From positions 16,937,181-17,001,180 of the forward strand of contig CAIIXF020000010.1 in assembly GCA_903813345.2 (NCBI GenBank): 64,000 nt of DNA, given 5' to 3'. Source of the DNA: Owenia fusiformis. Lineage: Eukaryota; Annelida; Polychaeta; Sabellida; Oweniidae. Both the position numbers and the translations under genes were made by a program. The notes under the pieces are model-generated. The model searched no databases. It was given only the letters and a program-made list of their open reading frames with translations, and was not told where the DNA came from. This document shows positions 23,101 to 36,400 of this stretch, piece by piece; position 1 is the first letter of the stretch; the number at the start of each line of letters is the position of its first letter.

Positions 23101-24461
23101 CTCTATGAACTTGAGAAGGTGGGAGGAGTTCAGGTTGAGCCTTTAAACAGAAACTTACCATAACAGAGGCTTCAATTAGCACCAGGAACATGCAATTTTT
23201 CGAGTTGTTTTTACATGAATTGCCTGACATACATGATGTTGTTTTCTGAAGTTTTGCAACTGTCCCATGTTAAAAATTAAATCATGACAATTTTGCCCTT
23301 CGTTTGTATTCTTGTTGCCTGTTGACAGAAATTCTAGTTAGTAAGTAGTTAGTAGAACTAAGTTAGTGATGTGTTTTTGTAGAGTGGCATGGCCTTTCCA
23401 ACACAAATCCTCAACAATGATCGTACAACATGGAGAATGGTGGCCCGACCCACAGAATGTGTTGAGGGAGAAACAACAATCTTTAAATTCACTGCAGATT
23501 TCAGAGAGGATTTCAGGAATGAGCTTTATGGTGATGGATACTATCTCACCATTGAAGCTCCCACTCTGATTTAAACTAGTGAATTAAAATGTAGGAGAAT
23601 ATTGATTTTACTCAACTGAAAATACACATTTGTTCAGTGCAATTGCTGTTATTTTAGTTTATTCATTAAAAATCCCAATGCTTCATTTATCAAATAAAAG
23701 TGGAAAGGGTGCATGAATGTTTAAAAAAAATTGCCAGGGGCAAAAACTGAAAGGACCAAGGGGTTCCTGGGGGTCAAGTCTGACATGAAAGTGGGGAGGT
23801 ATGGAATGGAAAATTGATTAACGTTTACCTGTCCATCCCTGGCCAGAGAGGGGAGGTAGAAGAAAGGAGTGTTCACTAAGGAGGCTGTATGGATCGGGCT
23901 GTCTGGATTCTCCTCCCTGTACAGACGCACCTGCATCAAATAAACATTAGCATATACTATTGTACTTATTTGGACAGTGTACTCTTATCTAAAAGACCAC
24001 TCCATAGTTGAATAGGCCACCAAAAGGTGTTAAAGTAAACATAAACAGTATTTTTCAACTTTCCAACACAACATAAATCTATGATTTTTTTTATCTAAGA
24101 CTTGCAATGCTGGACAGATGACACAGTAGTTCATTCTTCATTCCTTGATAAATTATTAAATTTAATATTTTTATGAACATACAATTCTGTTGTTATTATT
24201 TCACACAACAGACAGTATATTTTCAGGCTAAATTTTATCATTTGAGAGAACTTTGAAAATGATAAATAGATGGCTCTCACATTATACATTTTAGCTCTAT
24301 ATTTACCACCTACTCCTAATAGCTATAAGGTTAAAGGTAGAATAACTGACCTTGAGAGAACTGAGATATTGCACATCTGTTATGACATTCCCACTGACGT
24401 CCATCTGGTTGAGGCGTCGGAATGCTATCATGTTCACCCCTGTCATATCAGCGTTAGTAGG
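20101..24461 (-). CDS. NOMO: NOMO exons 25-29 (residues 996-1189)
   Basis: Coding exons: 24351-24461, 23829-23930, 21457-21576, 20857-20949 and 20101-20259 (stop TGA at 20101-20103). They encode the last luminal repeat (FRRLNQMDVSGNVIT, HFTFKFNPK), the membrane helix (SSVLVLPLTLLVLALAYNY) and the cytosolic tail. The helix is followed by an acidic stretch (QSDNDDIAGIAEE) and a basic end. Intron 26 (21577-23828) houses an entire plus-strand gene. Confidence 0.95.
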
Positions 24462-27400
24462 CTGGAATAGAGAAAACATGAGTACTAAGGGACACATGTA
24501 TTCCTCAAGGCACGAAGGGTGTCTGAAGAGTCATTTTTAAGGGAGACATTGCGACATGATGCCTGTTAATGCTGTACTTAAAAAATAGTACCATGGGTAC
24601 TGGGCTCACATGGTGTTGCTCAAAAGTTAATGATGGCAAAAATGACAACAAATAAAAAAACGGATATAATTTTTTGCCGATTTTTTGTAACAAAATTATT
24701 TCATACAACTACTCTTTAAAAAGACATGGCTTTTTTCATTAAAATGGCGACCATTTTGAAAATAGGCAAGCTTTTGAACCAGGAGTCATAGGGGAGTTTT
24801 TTGTATTGATGTTGAACAAAAATAACTTAAAACTGGAATCCTATCGACAGAGGTTTTAAGGCAAATGGTCCAAAAGAGGATTTCGCGAGACAGATGGACA
24901 AATCAATGTTAACTAAAATGGTTGAATATAAAAAAACTGATATAATTTTTTGCCGATATTTTGTAACAAAATGATTTCATACAACTGCCCTTTACATTGA
25001 CATGGCTTTTTACAATGCAGGACACCTGAAATTCTTTGTAAAGCTAGGAAATGGGCCAAAAGTGAATTTCTCGAGACAAAAATGACGACCATTTTGAAAA
25101 TAGGCGAGCTAACCAGGAGTCATAGGGGAGTTTTTTGTACTGATGTTGAACAAAAATAGTTTCTCAACAAATCAATTTTAGCAGAAATAAAGACATAAAA
25201 GAAACATTTTTCGTTGACTCCTGGCTCCAGTTTTCATATTAGAGTCGACTTGAGGAAAATGTGATATTTGAGTACACAAAAAACATTTCTCCAAAATTAG
25301 GCAAAAGTAAGTACCAGTATGGACCCCATAACATAGTTATGAGCATTAGTTCAGGCAGATCTAATTTATAAATTGTTGTCAGATGGATGGACAAAGGGAA
25401 GGATGGACAAGTGTCTTTCCAGAGGCTAACAAGCTGGCTTCTTTTGAACTTAAAGGAAAGCTAGGCGTACTATACCTTCTACACACTACTTGTTTGTGAA
25501 AAATTTTAAAATTACAAAATTAAGGTCTAGGAAACATAAATTAATTCAATTAACATTGTAATGTTGCCCTACAGTAAAACCTGTCTAATCTGAATGCCAC
25601 TAAGGCTGGCCAAGTGTTCAGACTGGCAGGTGTTCACATTTCAAGGTTTTGTATAACATGAAACAGGGCTCTCACTAGGAAATATTTAGGGTGTGCAGTG
25701 CAAACATCTTCAGCATTACCGTTCAATCGTGATAAATCATATTTATATTTTATTTTATCCTTTTTACATGCTATTATTGTATATTCAGTCAAGTTTAAGG
25801 GCCTATGGAATACCTCATTAGTAAAGTAATACAAAATGTAAGGATTTGGATGGGATTACAACCTCTTGGTTCATAAAAGGATTCTTACAAACTTACAGTG
25901 AGGTTAAACAAAGGCAAAACAAAGTAATCATTTTAACTATTTATTTCCTACTTAGACTACTTAGAGTCTTTAAAATGTAGTATAAACAATTTTACGAGTT
26001 TTTTAAGTCAAACAAGCACTTCTTCAGAGCATGATATTATATCATGTAAAATAAAAAACATAAACAATAGCTGCCTCTGATGTCTGATATGTATATATGT
26101 GGTGATATGTACAAGGAATCAGATGTGCAGGAGTGAAATGTTCATTAGTGAAATGTCCATGGGGTAAAATGTGCAGGAAATAAAATCTACAGGGACTAAA
26201 ATGTATAGGAGTGTGCAGGGGTGAAATGTACATTAGTGAAATGTATAGTGGATCAAACGTGTAGGGATAAAATGTCCATGAGTGAAAGGTACAGGGATAG
26301 AAATGTCCATTGGTGAAAGGTACAGGGATAGAAATCCGCAAGGATTAAAATGTATGGGTCTCAAATAGGTAAAGGGTGAAATGTCCATTGGTGAAAGGTA
26401 CAGGGATAGAAATCTGCAAGGATTAAAATGTATGGGGATCAAATGGGCAGGAGGTTAAATATTGTGAAGTGAAATGTCCACAAGGTATACTGTTGAGTGG
26501 CCAATTTGAAAATCGGCTTTCGAGCAGAACTTGTACCCCCATAGGGTATATGTGTACCATATATGAACAAAATCGGCCCAAGGGTATTCGAGTCACAGCC
26601 TTGGCAAAAACTTTTAGAAAAAAATTTAAAACTTTTTTTCTCTGTTAATCTTTTCTCAATATAATAAATATAAATTACTATAAAATCTTATTATGTATAT
26701 ACATGTACTAAACTTTAAAAAATTGGGTCTTTAAGGGTGAATTGTCTAAGGGGTAAAACGTTGAGGGCTAGCAGTCTTTTGGAGATTGTCTTTTGGAGAT
26801 GTAAGACGTTTAGATCAAAATAAATGAAATGTTAAATAAACACAGTATGTTTTTAATTACGGCATTGTTATGTTTCGCCAAATTTCTAACATGCCTTGAA
26901 TCTTTTTGAGCTCAATCGCAATAAATTTCTTAGGATCACTTTTCATAGGCCAGAAATTCCAAGTTTCAATTCCAAGTTTAATGTGAGTATGAGGTATCCC
27001 AGCTTTAGCTGCTAAAACCCCAGTAATGTACACATCATCCACCCAGAAAAAAGGAACAGTTAAAGATGCTCTGTAAATTGCAAAAGCAGCATTTTTTGTA
27101 TACAAAACAGCCATTCCAGAACAATAATCTGGATATATATCAGGCTCGAACTGCGTTTTTGTGACATACCACTTACTATTAGGATCACGTATGGGTCGTG
27201 TGTTAATCAACACACTACAAAATAATCCATTTTGCTGTTCTCCATTTGACTGTAGCTTTTTGATAAGAATTAAAAGTGAAGGAATATTAACAAATACATC
27301 ATCATCAGTGTTAAGGATATATGTTTCATTTTTGCAGAAATCTGTGGCCCATTTTAACCCTTTCAATACTTTAAGTGTAAGGTTCCTATATGCATCTTTG

Positions 27401-30400
27401 TAGTCCCCTTGAATGATATCCCTGTAAATTCTACTTTCATTCTGAATTGCATCATTAACACTCTTTGAGCCAGCATCACCGAGGAGAAATATATGGCGTA
27501 AAGAGAATCCATTCATTCTTGTAATAATTCCCCATGTTTTACGTATTATTTCCCTATGTTTTAGATGACTTGGGGCTGTCTTGATGATTACCAAGAGATC
27601 CGTTTTCATGTCGCACACCATGTGTTCGTTAATGAGGAATTCATCATCGCGTTGATTTGTGACTTGATGTGGTAAATTTTGTGTATGAATTTTTAGTGTT
27701 AGCGGTTTCCTCTGCTGAATGGTAACATCTTTGACTGTCAATGTAGTATCATTTTTTGTGTTCGTAAGAATTCCATTTGGTTCGATTGTTGTTTGTTCTT
27801 TGTACAAACTCTCATTTTTCATTTCAAACATTGCTTTATGCACTTCATTCATATGTTCTCTTGTGCTAAAAGCAGTAGGTGTCAACATACTTTCACTTCG
27901 TTTTTCCATCTTTTGTTTTTTGTATGTAGTAAAGTTCTCTTTCAAAGACATCGCATAAATCTGACTCTCATTTGGTTTCATAGTCATTTTTTGTTTGTTT
28001 GTGTTGACATTTTTTACTGAGAGGTAAAACAAATTCTCAGATTCCTGAATGATCAATTTAGTCTTTTCATTGTCAAAAACGTAGATTGAATTTAAGAGAA
28101 ATATAATCAAACTAATCCAACATATTCCAAGGAATGATTTGTTTTGTTTTGTTAGAAACATTTTTTCCTTTAGACTGGATGTGGTCTTAATTGCTTCTAT
28201 TTCTCTGGCTTCCGTTTCTTTATCTTCTCCTTTGGCGCTCGTTCTCATATATTTGACTTGTCAAAGTGCCAAGTGTGAACTTAAAGTCCCCATATAAAGT
28301 TTAAACCACTTTGGCTTATATTGTAGCCTTACCTAATGTTATCAAAATGTGATATGTGAAACTTTTTTGAATTTCAAAAATTGTTTTTGAAGGACTTTTT
28401 CTTCTAAAAATCATGAATTTATTTTAGAGGTCACACATATCTTTTAATAAGAAATAATTCATTTATTCTAATGTGTTTTTTGCCGATAATGGGTTCATAA
28501 ATAAGCGACAAATTAACTCAGCAACGTTTGAAAGTGGTTCAGAGAAAAATGCATTTCAAAATTGAGTTCTCATATCATTTAAAACAAAATATATTCTTCC
28601 TTTTAACCTGGTTAGACAATCAACATTGGTTTATTTTAGAAGTTTAGCATATTTAGAAAGGATTGACATTGATAATTTCTTTAAATCTTTTTCCAAAAGT
28701 TTTTTACCATCTGAGTGATGCCACTGTGTCATTTAGGTTGCAAAATATTTTTAATGTGTTAAACATTTAAGTGGCACAGAAGATATGACATTTAATTATT
28801 GAAATAGGGTGTCCTTTGTTCAATCTTTTCATTAGTGTTAAAAGATAATGTGTTTTGCACTGTATAATGGAATATCTGATGATTGAAAATTGAAAATTTC
28901 ATTTGAATAATGGCGGGAAATTTAAATATTTGAGAAATAAAAAGCTGCCAACTAATTTTTCAAAAATCTTAAGAATGATAAGAACATATTTTTAAAATTT
29001 ACATAGGGCCTTTAAATAAAACATAATATACCCCCACATACATTGCATTGGTGAAAGCATCGGTGAAAGTATACTGTAAAACATCAAGCTCTTCTTACTT
29101 ATAATTATTTTTCCAACATCTTGATATTATCGAGTGACTTTCTATCCTTGAATGGATGTTGTCCAGCAGTTCCAGAATCAGGACATCATGAAAAATGTTT
29201 TTTTTGATTGAGGGTTTTATTTAATTGCTAAAAAAGCCTTCCTAGTAATGACATTATAGATATCTAATCTAATCTATAACCTCAAAACAGCGGAAATCTT
29301 TTTTTGAACTGGAAAAACAGCAACTCCATGGAGTAGCAAATCCCACCGAAATTTTTTTTTTGATTACTAGAGGCCATCTTGAAAATTCCTTCTTGAGCAG
29401 AGCTTGTTTGTCCCTAGGCATCAACATATAACATGTAAACCATATCCGTCAATTAGCATTTGAGTTATCAAAGATTACATTCCTTTTTTTATGAAATATA
29501 GCAGCCATTTTGAAATCCAGCCCCCATTTTAGAAATCTTTCTCGAACAGAGCTACTGTGTTCCTAGGCATCAATATATAAAATTTGAACCAAATCTGTTC
29601 ACTGCTATTTGAGTTATTAACGATTACATTTTTACGAAAAATGGCGGCAATTTTAAAATTCAGTCATTGAAAATTCTTTGTGGAACAGAGGTACTGTGTC
29701 TCTAGGCATCATCATATAAAAGATCCAAATCCGTTCACTTGTATTTGAGTTATCAAAAATTACATTTTAATGAAAAATGGCGGCCATTTTGAAATTCAGT
29801 CGCCATCTTGAAAATTCTTTCTTGAACAAATCAACTTTGTGCCAAGGCATCATCATATAAAATTTGAACCAAATCTGTTCTCTAGTATTTGGGTTATCAA
29901 ATATTACAGTTTTTACGAAAAATGGCTGCTGTTTTGATATTTAGCAGTCATTTTGAAAATCTCTTCTTCAGTGTAGCTCCTTTGTTCCTAGGCATCTGTC
30001 TATAAAATTTGAACCAAATTCGTGAACTAGTATTTGAGTTATCAAAAATCACATTTTTTTATGAAAAATTATGGCCATTTTGAATTGAGGGGCCATATTC
30101 AAAATTCCTTCTCGAGCAGAGGTCCTACACCCATAAGCTTATAAAATTTGAATCAAATCTGTCGACCGGTATTTGAGTTATCGCCCAGACAAACGATGGA
30201 CAAATGCACGGATGGACAAACGCACACATTTTTCATTCAGTTGGATAATAACAACAACATCTTCATATAATTATTTGGTTGGAAAATCCTTTACAGTTTA
30301 CATTATTTTTATTTCACACAACAACACTATTTTATTTAAAAAATACTAAAATAAACTATCATGTTTTCTTGACAGTTTTCAGTCATATATCTTGAATGAG

Positions 30401-33400
30401 TACTTACTTAAGCGCACCTAATTTGTGCTTAACTATAATGTCGTTATGGTTCTCAGAATACCTACTAATAACAGTTCATGAATAATGAGGAAGTAATATC
30501 TAAAATCTAAGTAAGACGTTTATGTTATGTCATTGGTTTAAATTTTATGTATGCTAAGTGTTTTCTTAACACCTACACGCAAACTAAACAGCAGTAAAAA
30601 TGTGCATTTTTCAAATCCTGTGTTATTTTAACTAAATTAGTACCGTGGGTACTGGGCTCACATGGTCACATTTTTTGCTGATTTTTTGTTACAAAATTAT
30701 TTCAAGCCATCTGTCTCTCAGTCAATTAAAATGGCTGAAAAAAAAACGGATATAATTTTTTGCCAATAATTTGTAACAAAATTATTTCATACAACTACTC
30801 TTTACAGTGACATGGCTTTTTGCAATGCAAGACACCTGAAATTATTTGTAAAGCTAGGAAATGGGCCAAAATTGAATTTCGCGAGACAAAAATGGCGACC
30901 ATTTTGAAATCAGGCAAGCTTTTGAACCAGGAGTCATAGGGGAGTTTTTTGTATTGATGTTGAACAAAAATAACTTGAAACTGGAATCCTATCGACAGAG
31001 GTTTTAAGGCAAATGGTCCAAAAGAGGATTTTGCGAGACAGATGGACAAATGAATGTTAACTAAAATGGCTGAAAATAAAAAAACGGATATAATTTTTCG
31101 CTGATTTTTCGTAACAAAATTATTTCATACATCTACTCTTTACATTGACATGGATTTGTAAAAAAAATTATTTCAAGCCATCTGTCTCTCAGTCAATTAA
31201 AATGGCTGAAAAAAAAACGGATATAATTTTTTGCCAATAATTTGTAACAAAATTATTTCATACAACTACCTTTTACAGTGACATGGCTTTTTACAATGCA
31301 GGACAGCTGAAATTATTTGTAAAGCTAGGAAATGGGCAAAAAGTGAATTTCGCGAAACAAGAATGGCAACCATTTTGAAAATAGGCGAGCTTTTGAACCA
31401 AGAGTCATAGGAGAGTTTTTTGTATTGATGTTGAACAAAATTAACTTAAAATGGGAATCCTATCGACAGAGGGTTTAAGGTAAATGGTCCAAAAGTGGAT
31501 TTTGTGAGACAGATGGACAAATCGATGTTGACTAAAATGGCTGAAAATAAATAAATGGATATAATTTTTCGCTGATTTTTCGTAACAAAATTATTTCATA
31601 CATCTACTCTTTACATTGACATGGATTTGTACAATGTAGGACACTTGAAATTATTTGTAAAGCTAGGAAATGGGTCAAAAGTGAATTTCGCGAGACAAAA
31701 ATGGCGACCATTTTGAAAATAGGCGAGCTCTTGAACCTGGAGTCATAGGGGAGTTTTCTGAATTGATGTTGAACAGAAATAACTTAAAACAGGAATCCTA
31801 TCGACAGAAATTTTAAAACGTGCCACAGAAAGTGGATTTCGCGAGTCAGATAGACAAATCAATGTTAACTAAAATGGCTGAAAATAAAAAAATGGATACA
31901 ATTTTTCGCTGATTTTTTGTAACAAAATTATTTCATATATCTACCCTTTACATTGACATGGATTTTTACAATGTAGGACACCTGAAATTATTTGTAAAGC
32001 TAGGAAATGGGTCAAAAGTGAATTTCGCGAAACAAAAGTGACGGCCATTTTGAAAATAACCGATCTTTTGAACCAAGAGTCATAGGAGAGTTTTTTGTAT
32101 TGATGTTGAACAAAAATAACTTAAAATGGGAATCCTATAGACAGAGGGTTTAAGGTAAATGGTCCAAAAGTGAATTTTGCGAGACAGATGGACAAATTAA
32201 TGTTAACTAAAATGGCTGAAAATAAATAAATGGATATAATTTTTCGCTGATTTTTCGTAACAAAATTATTTCATACATCTACTCTTTACTTTGCAATAGA
32301 TTTCTACAATGTAGGACACTTGAAATTATTTGTAAAGCTAGGAAATGGGTCAAAAGTGAATTTCGCGAGACAAAAATGGCGGCCATTTTGAAAATAGGCG
32401 AGCTTTTGAACCAGGAGTCATAGGGGAGTTTTCTGAATTCATGTTGAACAGAAATAACTTAAAACAGGAATCCTATCGACAGAGGTTTTAAAACGTGCCA
32501 CTGTTATTGACAGAAAGTGGATTTCGCGAGTCAGATAGACAAATCAATGTTAACTAAAATGGGTGGAAAATAAAAAAATGGATACAATTTTTCGCTGATT
32601 TTTTGTAACAAAATTATTTCATATATCTAATCTTTACATTGACATGGATTTTTACAATGTAGGACACCTGAAATTATTTGTAAAGCTAGGAAATGAGCCA
32701 AAAGTGAATTTCGCGAGACTAAAGTGACGGCCATTTTGAAAATAGGCGAGCTTTTGAACCAGGAGTCATAGGGGGGTTTTCTGTATTGATGTTGAACAGA
32801 AATAACTTAAAACAGGAATCCAATCGACAGAGGTTAGCTAGGTAATGGGCTAAAAGTGAATTTCGCGAGACAAAAGTGACGGCCATTTTGAAAATAGGCG
32901 AGCTTTTGAACCAGGAGTCATAGGGGGGTTTTCTGTATTGATGTTGAACAGAAATAACTTAAAACAGGAATCCTATCGACAGAGGTTTTAAAACGTGCCA
33001 CTATTGTTGACGGACAGACAGACGGACAGACGGACGGACAAGTGAGTGATTGCAAAAGCTCACCATGTGAGCTAATAATAATAAAAAGCACAAAATTTGA
33101 AGTATAAGAATTAGATCAATCGTATCAATTCTTCCTATATGTTCCAGAAAATCCCTAAAAAAGTTCCAAGGGTTCTGAGACACTCTGTACCAGATGTAAA
33201 GAAATTATGGAAACTTTAATAATTTATACCTTGACAATGACCTCTTTGGGGGCCACTCTCTCTATGTGTTGATTGACATCATCACCCTTCAGTTGGATGA
33301 CATATTCACAATAAGGCTGCAGACCCCTTATTCTATAACTACCATCCTGCTCTGTTTTACCTAAAACATGCATAATAATTATATCAATCTCAGTGTTTTG

Positions 33401-36400
33401 ACCTAAGGGTATTTTCAGTCTGATGGTATTGTCAATATTAAGGTATTTTTTGATTTGAGGTTATTTTCAATTTTAAATCGGAGGGTATTTACAATAAACT
33501 AATCATAACTGAACTTTCTCCAATCAGTCTGTACAATTCTTTCAATCTCAAGGAAATTCAAACTAGCCAACATGTTGTTTTTCACTACAGTTAATAATTT
33601 AATATGATCTGTCTTGTTTCTCTTGATATATCACATTTATCTCAAAAAAGCAATATCTTAAAATCCTTGTCATGAAATAATGTCAACATGTTCTCCTATG
33701 TGACAGCCTTCTTACCCTCTTCTTGTAGGTCACTGCAGTTGTTCTTGCCCACTGACTCTATGATAACAACTTGTTCAGGTTCTCCATTCAGTGATGACAC
33801 TGTACCATACACACTGAAATATGTAGCATTTTCATGGGTTTGTTTGGGAAATTTCTTACATCAAATGGCAACCATCTTGTTTTTCCCCCTTCAAATTACA
33901 CTGGCGGGAAATTCAACAATTTGAATTTCTTTTTAATTCTTCATTGGTCTAATAAGTTATTTCTTCTTTGTATGTCATACATGTTGCCATTGATGGTTTT
34001 TTCTATGATTAATGACTATTTTCTTTTTGTTAAGATACTTATTCTGACTCTCAGCAGGGGGTTAATTATGCATCAAAACTCGTGAAAAAGTAAATATACT
34101 TATCAAATATAACTAGGACAGTAATAAAAACCATATTTCGCATACATTTGACTGAGGGACCAAAAGGGCATATACCCGGACACATCCTTTGTTTCTATAA
34201 GTTTGAACAGAAGATTCGGTGTAATGTAAATATGCATCATTGAATCAGATGTAATTTTAAAATATGACCTACCTGTAAGCAACCCTGCTGCCAATAATAT
34301 CTATATTGACAGTGCTGCCCTCTAGGACATTAATCATCTGTGAGGCAGGAGTGAATTTGTACTCCTTCATCATTGGTCGCAGGAAATACTCTCCTGGGCT
34401 CTAAAAATGAAGTTCAAAAATGAATTTTAGATTCTCTCATATAACATGTATATACAGTGAAACCCGTAAAGGGGAACACCTTTAGTAGAAGTGGAAGACT
34501 TCAGAGTATCAAGACCAACTGACTTATTGTTAAATGAACCTCTGCTAGTGGAACACTTTTAAGAGGTACCAAAAAGAAAGAAATTTATATTTTGAGTTTT
34601 TTATGTATTTGTTATCTGGGACACCAATACGACATAACATTGACAATGTATTTCCATGTATATGTACTTCAAAATCTCTCTCCCATGACTCCTATAACTA
34701 CAGAACAATTATAATGTAATCTCACCAGGTTTCCAAAGGTCATAGTTCCATTAGTGTGGCTGAGGTTGTTGCTTCTGTAGGCTGATCCCCCACTCAGAGA
34801 CAGCAAGACACCTCCCAGTGGAGTACCCACTGTGTCAGATACCTACACAGGGCGTAATGAATATTTTATTAGCATCATATTAGCTTATTTTAAAGAATCA
34901 TGTCAAACAGATAAAATATAAAACATGTTCCCTAATTTTATGTGTTCCTACACCCCATCCCACAAACATAACCAATCACTACATGTGCAAAATGCAATTT
35001 AAAAGTCTTCTATAAATCTTACCTTAGCTAAGACTTGCCCAAGTTTGAAAGCCTTGAAGAAACCCTTTCTCCCCTCAATAGGTGTCAGCACATAGCCTTC
35101 TTTTTCAGCATTCACACTGTAATCTTGGTCACCATGTAAGGGGCCCACTCTGGAAAATACGATTTTGGAATTACATGTACAGAAATATAAAAATACAGAG
35201 GGATGGAGATAAACTGTATTCAATGCATGCCTCTAGTGGCAGAGGCATAGAAATGGGGATAACATTTTACCTGTATTTTCCCTTGGCGTCAGATATGACC
35301 TTGAGAGGGTCTGTGCCAGCATCAGATGATATGGAAACGTGGACACCCTGAAGTGAGGGCTGGATTTCACCCTCTATAAACACACCCTTTTTGCCTTGAA
35401 ATCTTACAGGCTCCACAGGACAGCCATCTATAAAACATTAAGGCAGAATTTAGGAATTATACAAAGAGACAGTATGGAGGAATTTTACTACACAAAGAGA
35501 CAGTATGGAGGAATTTTATTACACATAGAGACAGTATGGAGGTGTATTCTCAGCATACCCAGCTTTGTGAAATTATCAATATACATTTACAGTAAAAGTG
35601 TGTAAGAGGAACACCTTTCGTACCTCTAAAGTGTTCCATTTACAGAGGTTCATCTAATATCAAGTCATTTAAGCAAAGGACCCTGAATTGTTCCTCTTTA
35701 CCCTACTATCACACCAAACTAGTTCTCACTACGTTCTCAAAAACGGGCTTCAACTGTGTACGAACGGACTGGACCTACTAAGAACCGTTTGGGATCTATT
35801 AACAAACTCCATCGAACGTACTCGAACGGGTAGGTCCTCTAGAACTTAGACAATGCTCAAAATGTTCTCGTGGTCGTCACGTTCTACAATTAGAACGAGT
35901 GACAACGTACTAACGACGAGCTGGACGTACTACGAACGGAACCGCCGTACTTCAATCCTACTAGGGACGTTTTAACAACGAGTTGAATTGTCTGAGGACG
36001 TGTTGAGAACGAGGTAGAACTAATTTCAAACGGGTTTAAACTGATTGAGAACGTATTTAACACTGCTTATGAACGAGTTAGCAAAAATATAGCTATCACA
36101 CCAAACAAGTTGCCACTGCGTTCTTCAAAACTGTGTGCGAACGGAATGAACGTAGCTGCAACTTTCTAAGGTCTATTTACGAACTTTATGATCGTTCTCA
36201 GGCGGGAATGTGATTTTAGAATTTTGAATCGATTCAAAATTCGATGGCGACCATAACGTTCTGTAATCAGGTCATGTTGACCTTCTAGACTAAGGGACGC
36301 GTTCTACTACGTTGTACACCGACGTGGTGCGACCTGAACGAACTGCGAACGAGAAGGACGTATTGAAGACTGTTTAAGAACGAAGAAGCTAATTATTTCA

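Noticed and set aside
26042-26442. Minus-strand proline/phenylalanine-rich reading frames
   Set aside because: They are translations of the minisatellite, with repeated HFxPCxF units and no start context or splice sites.
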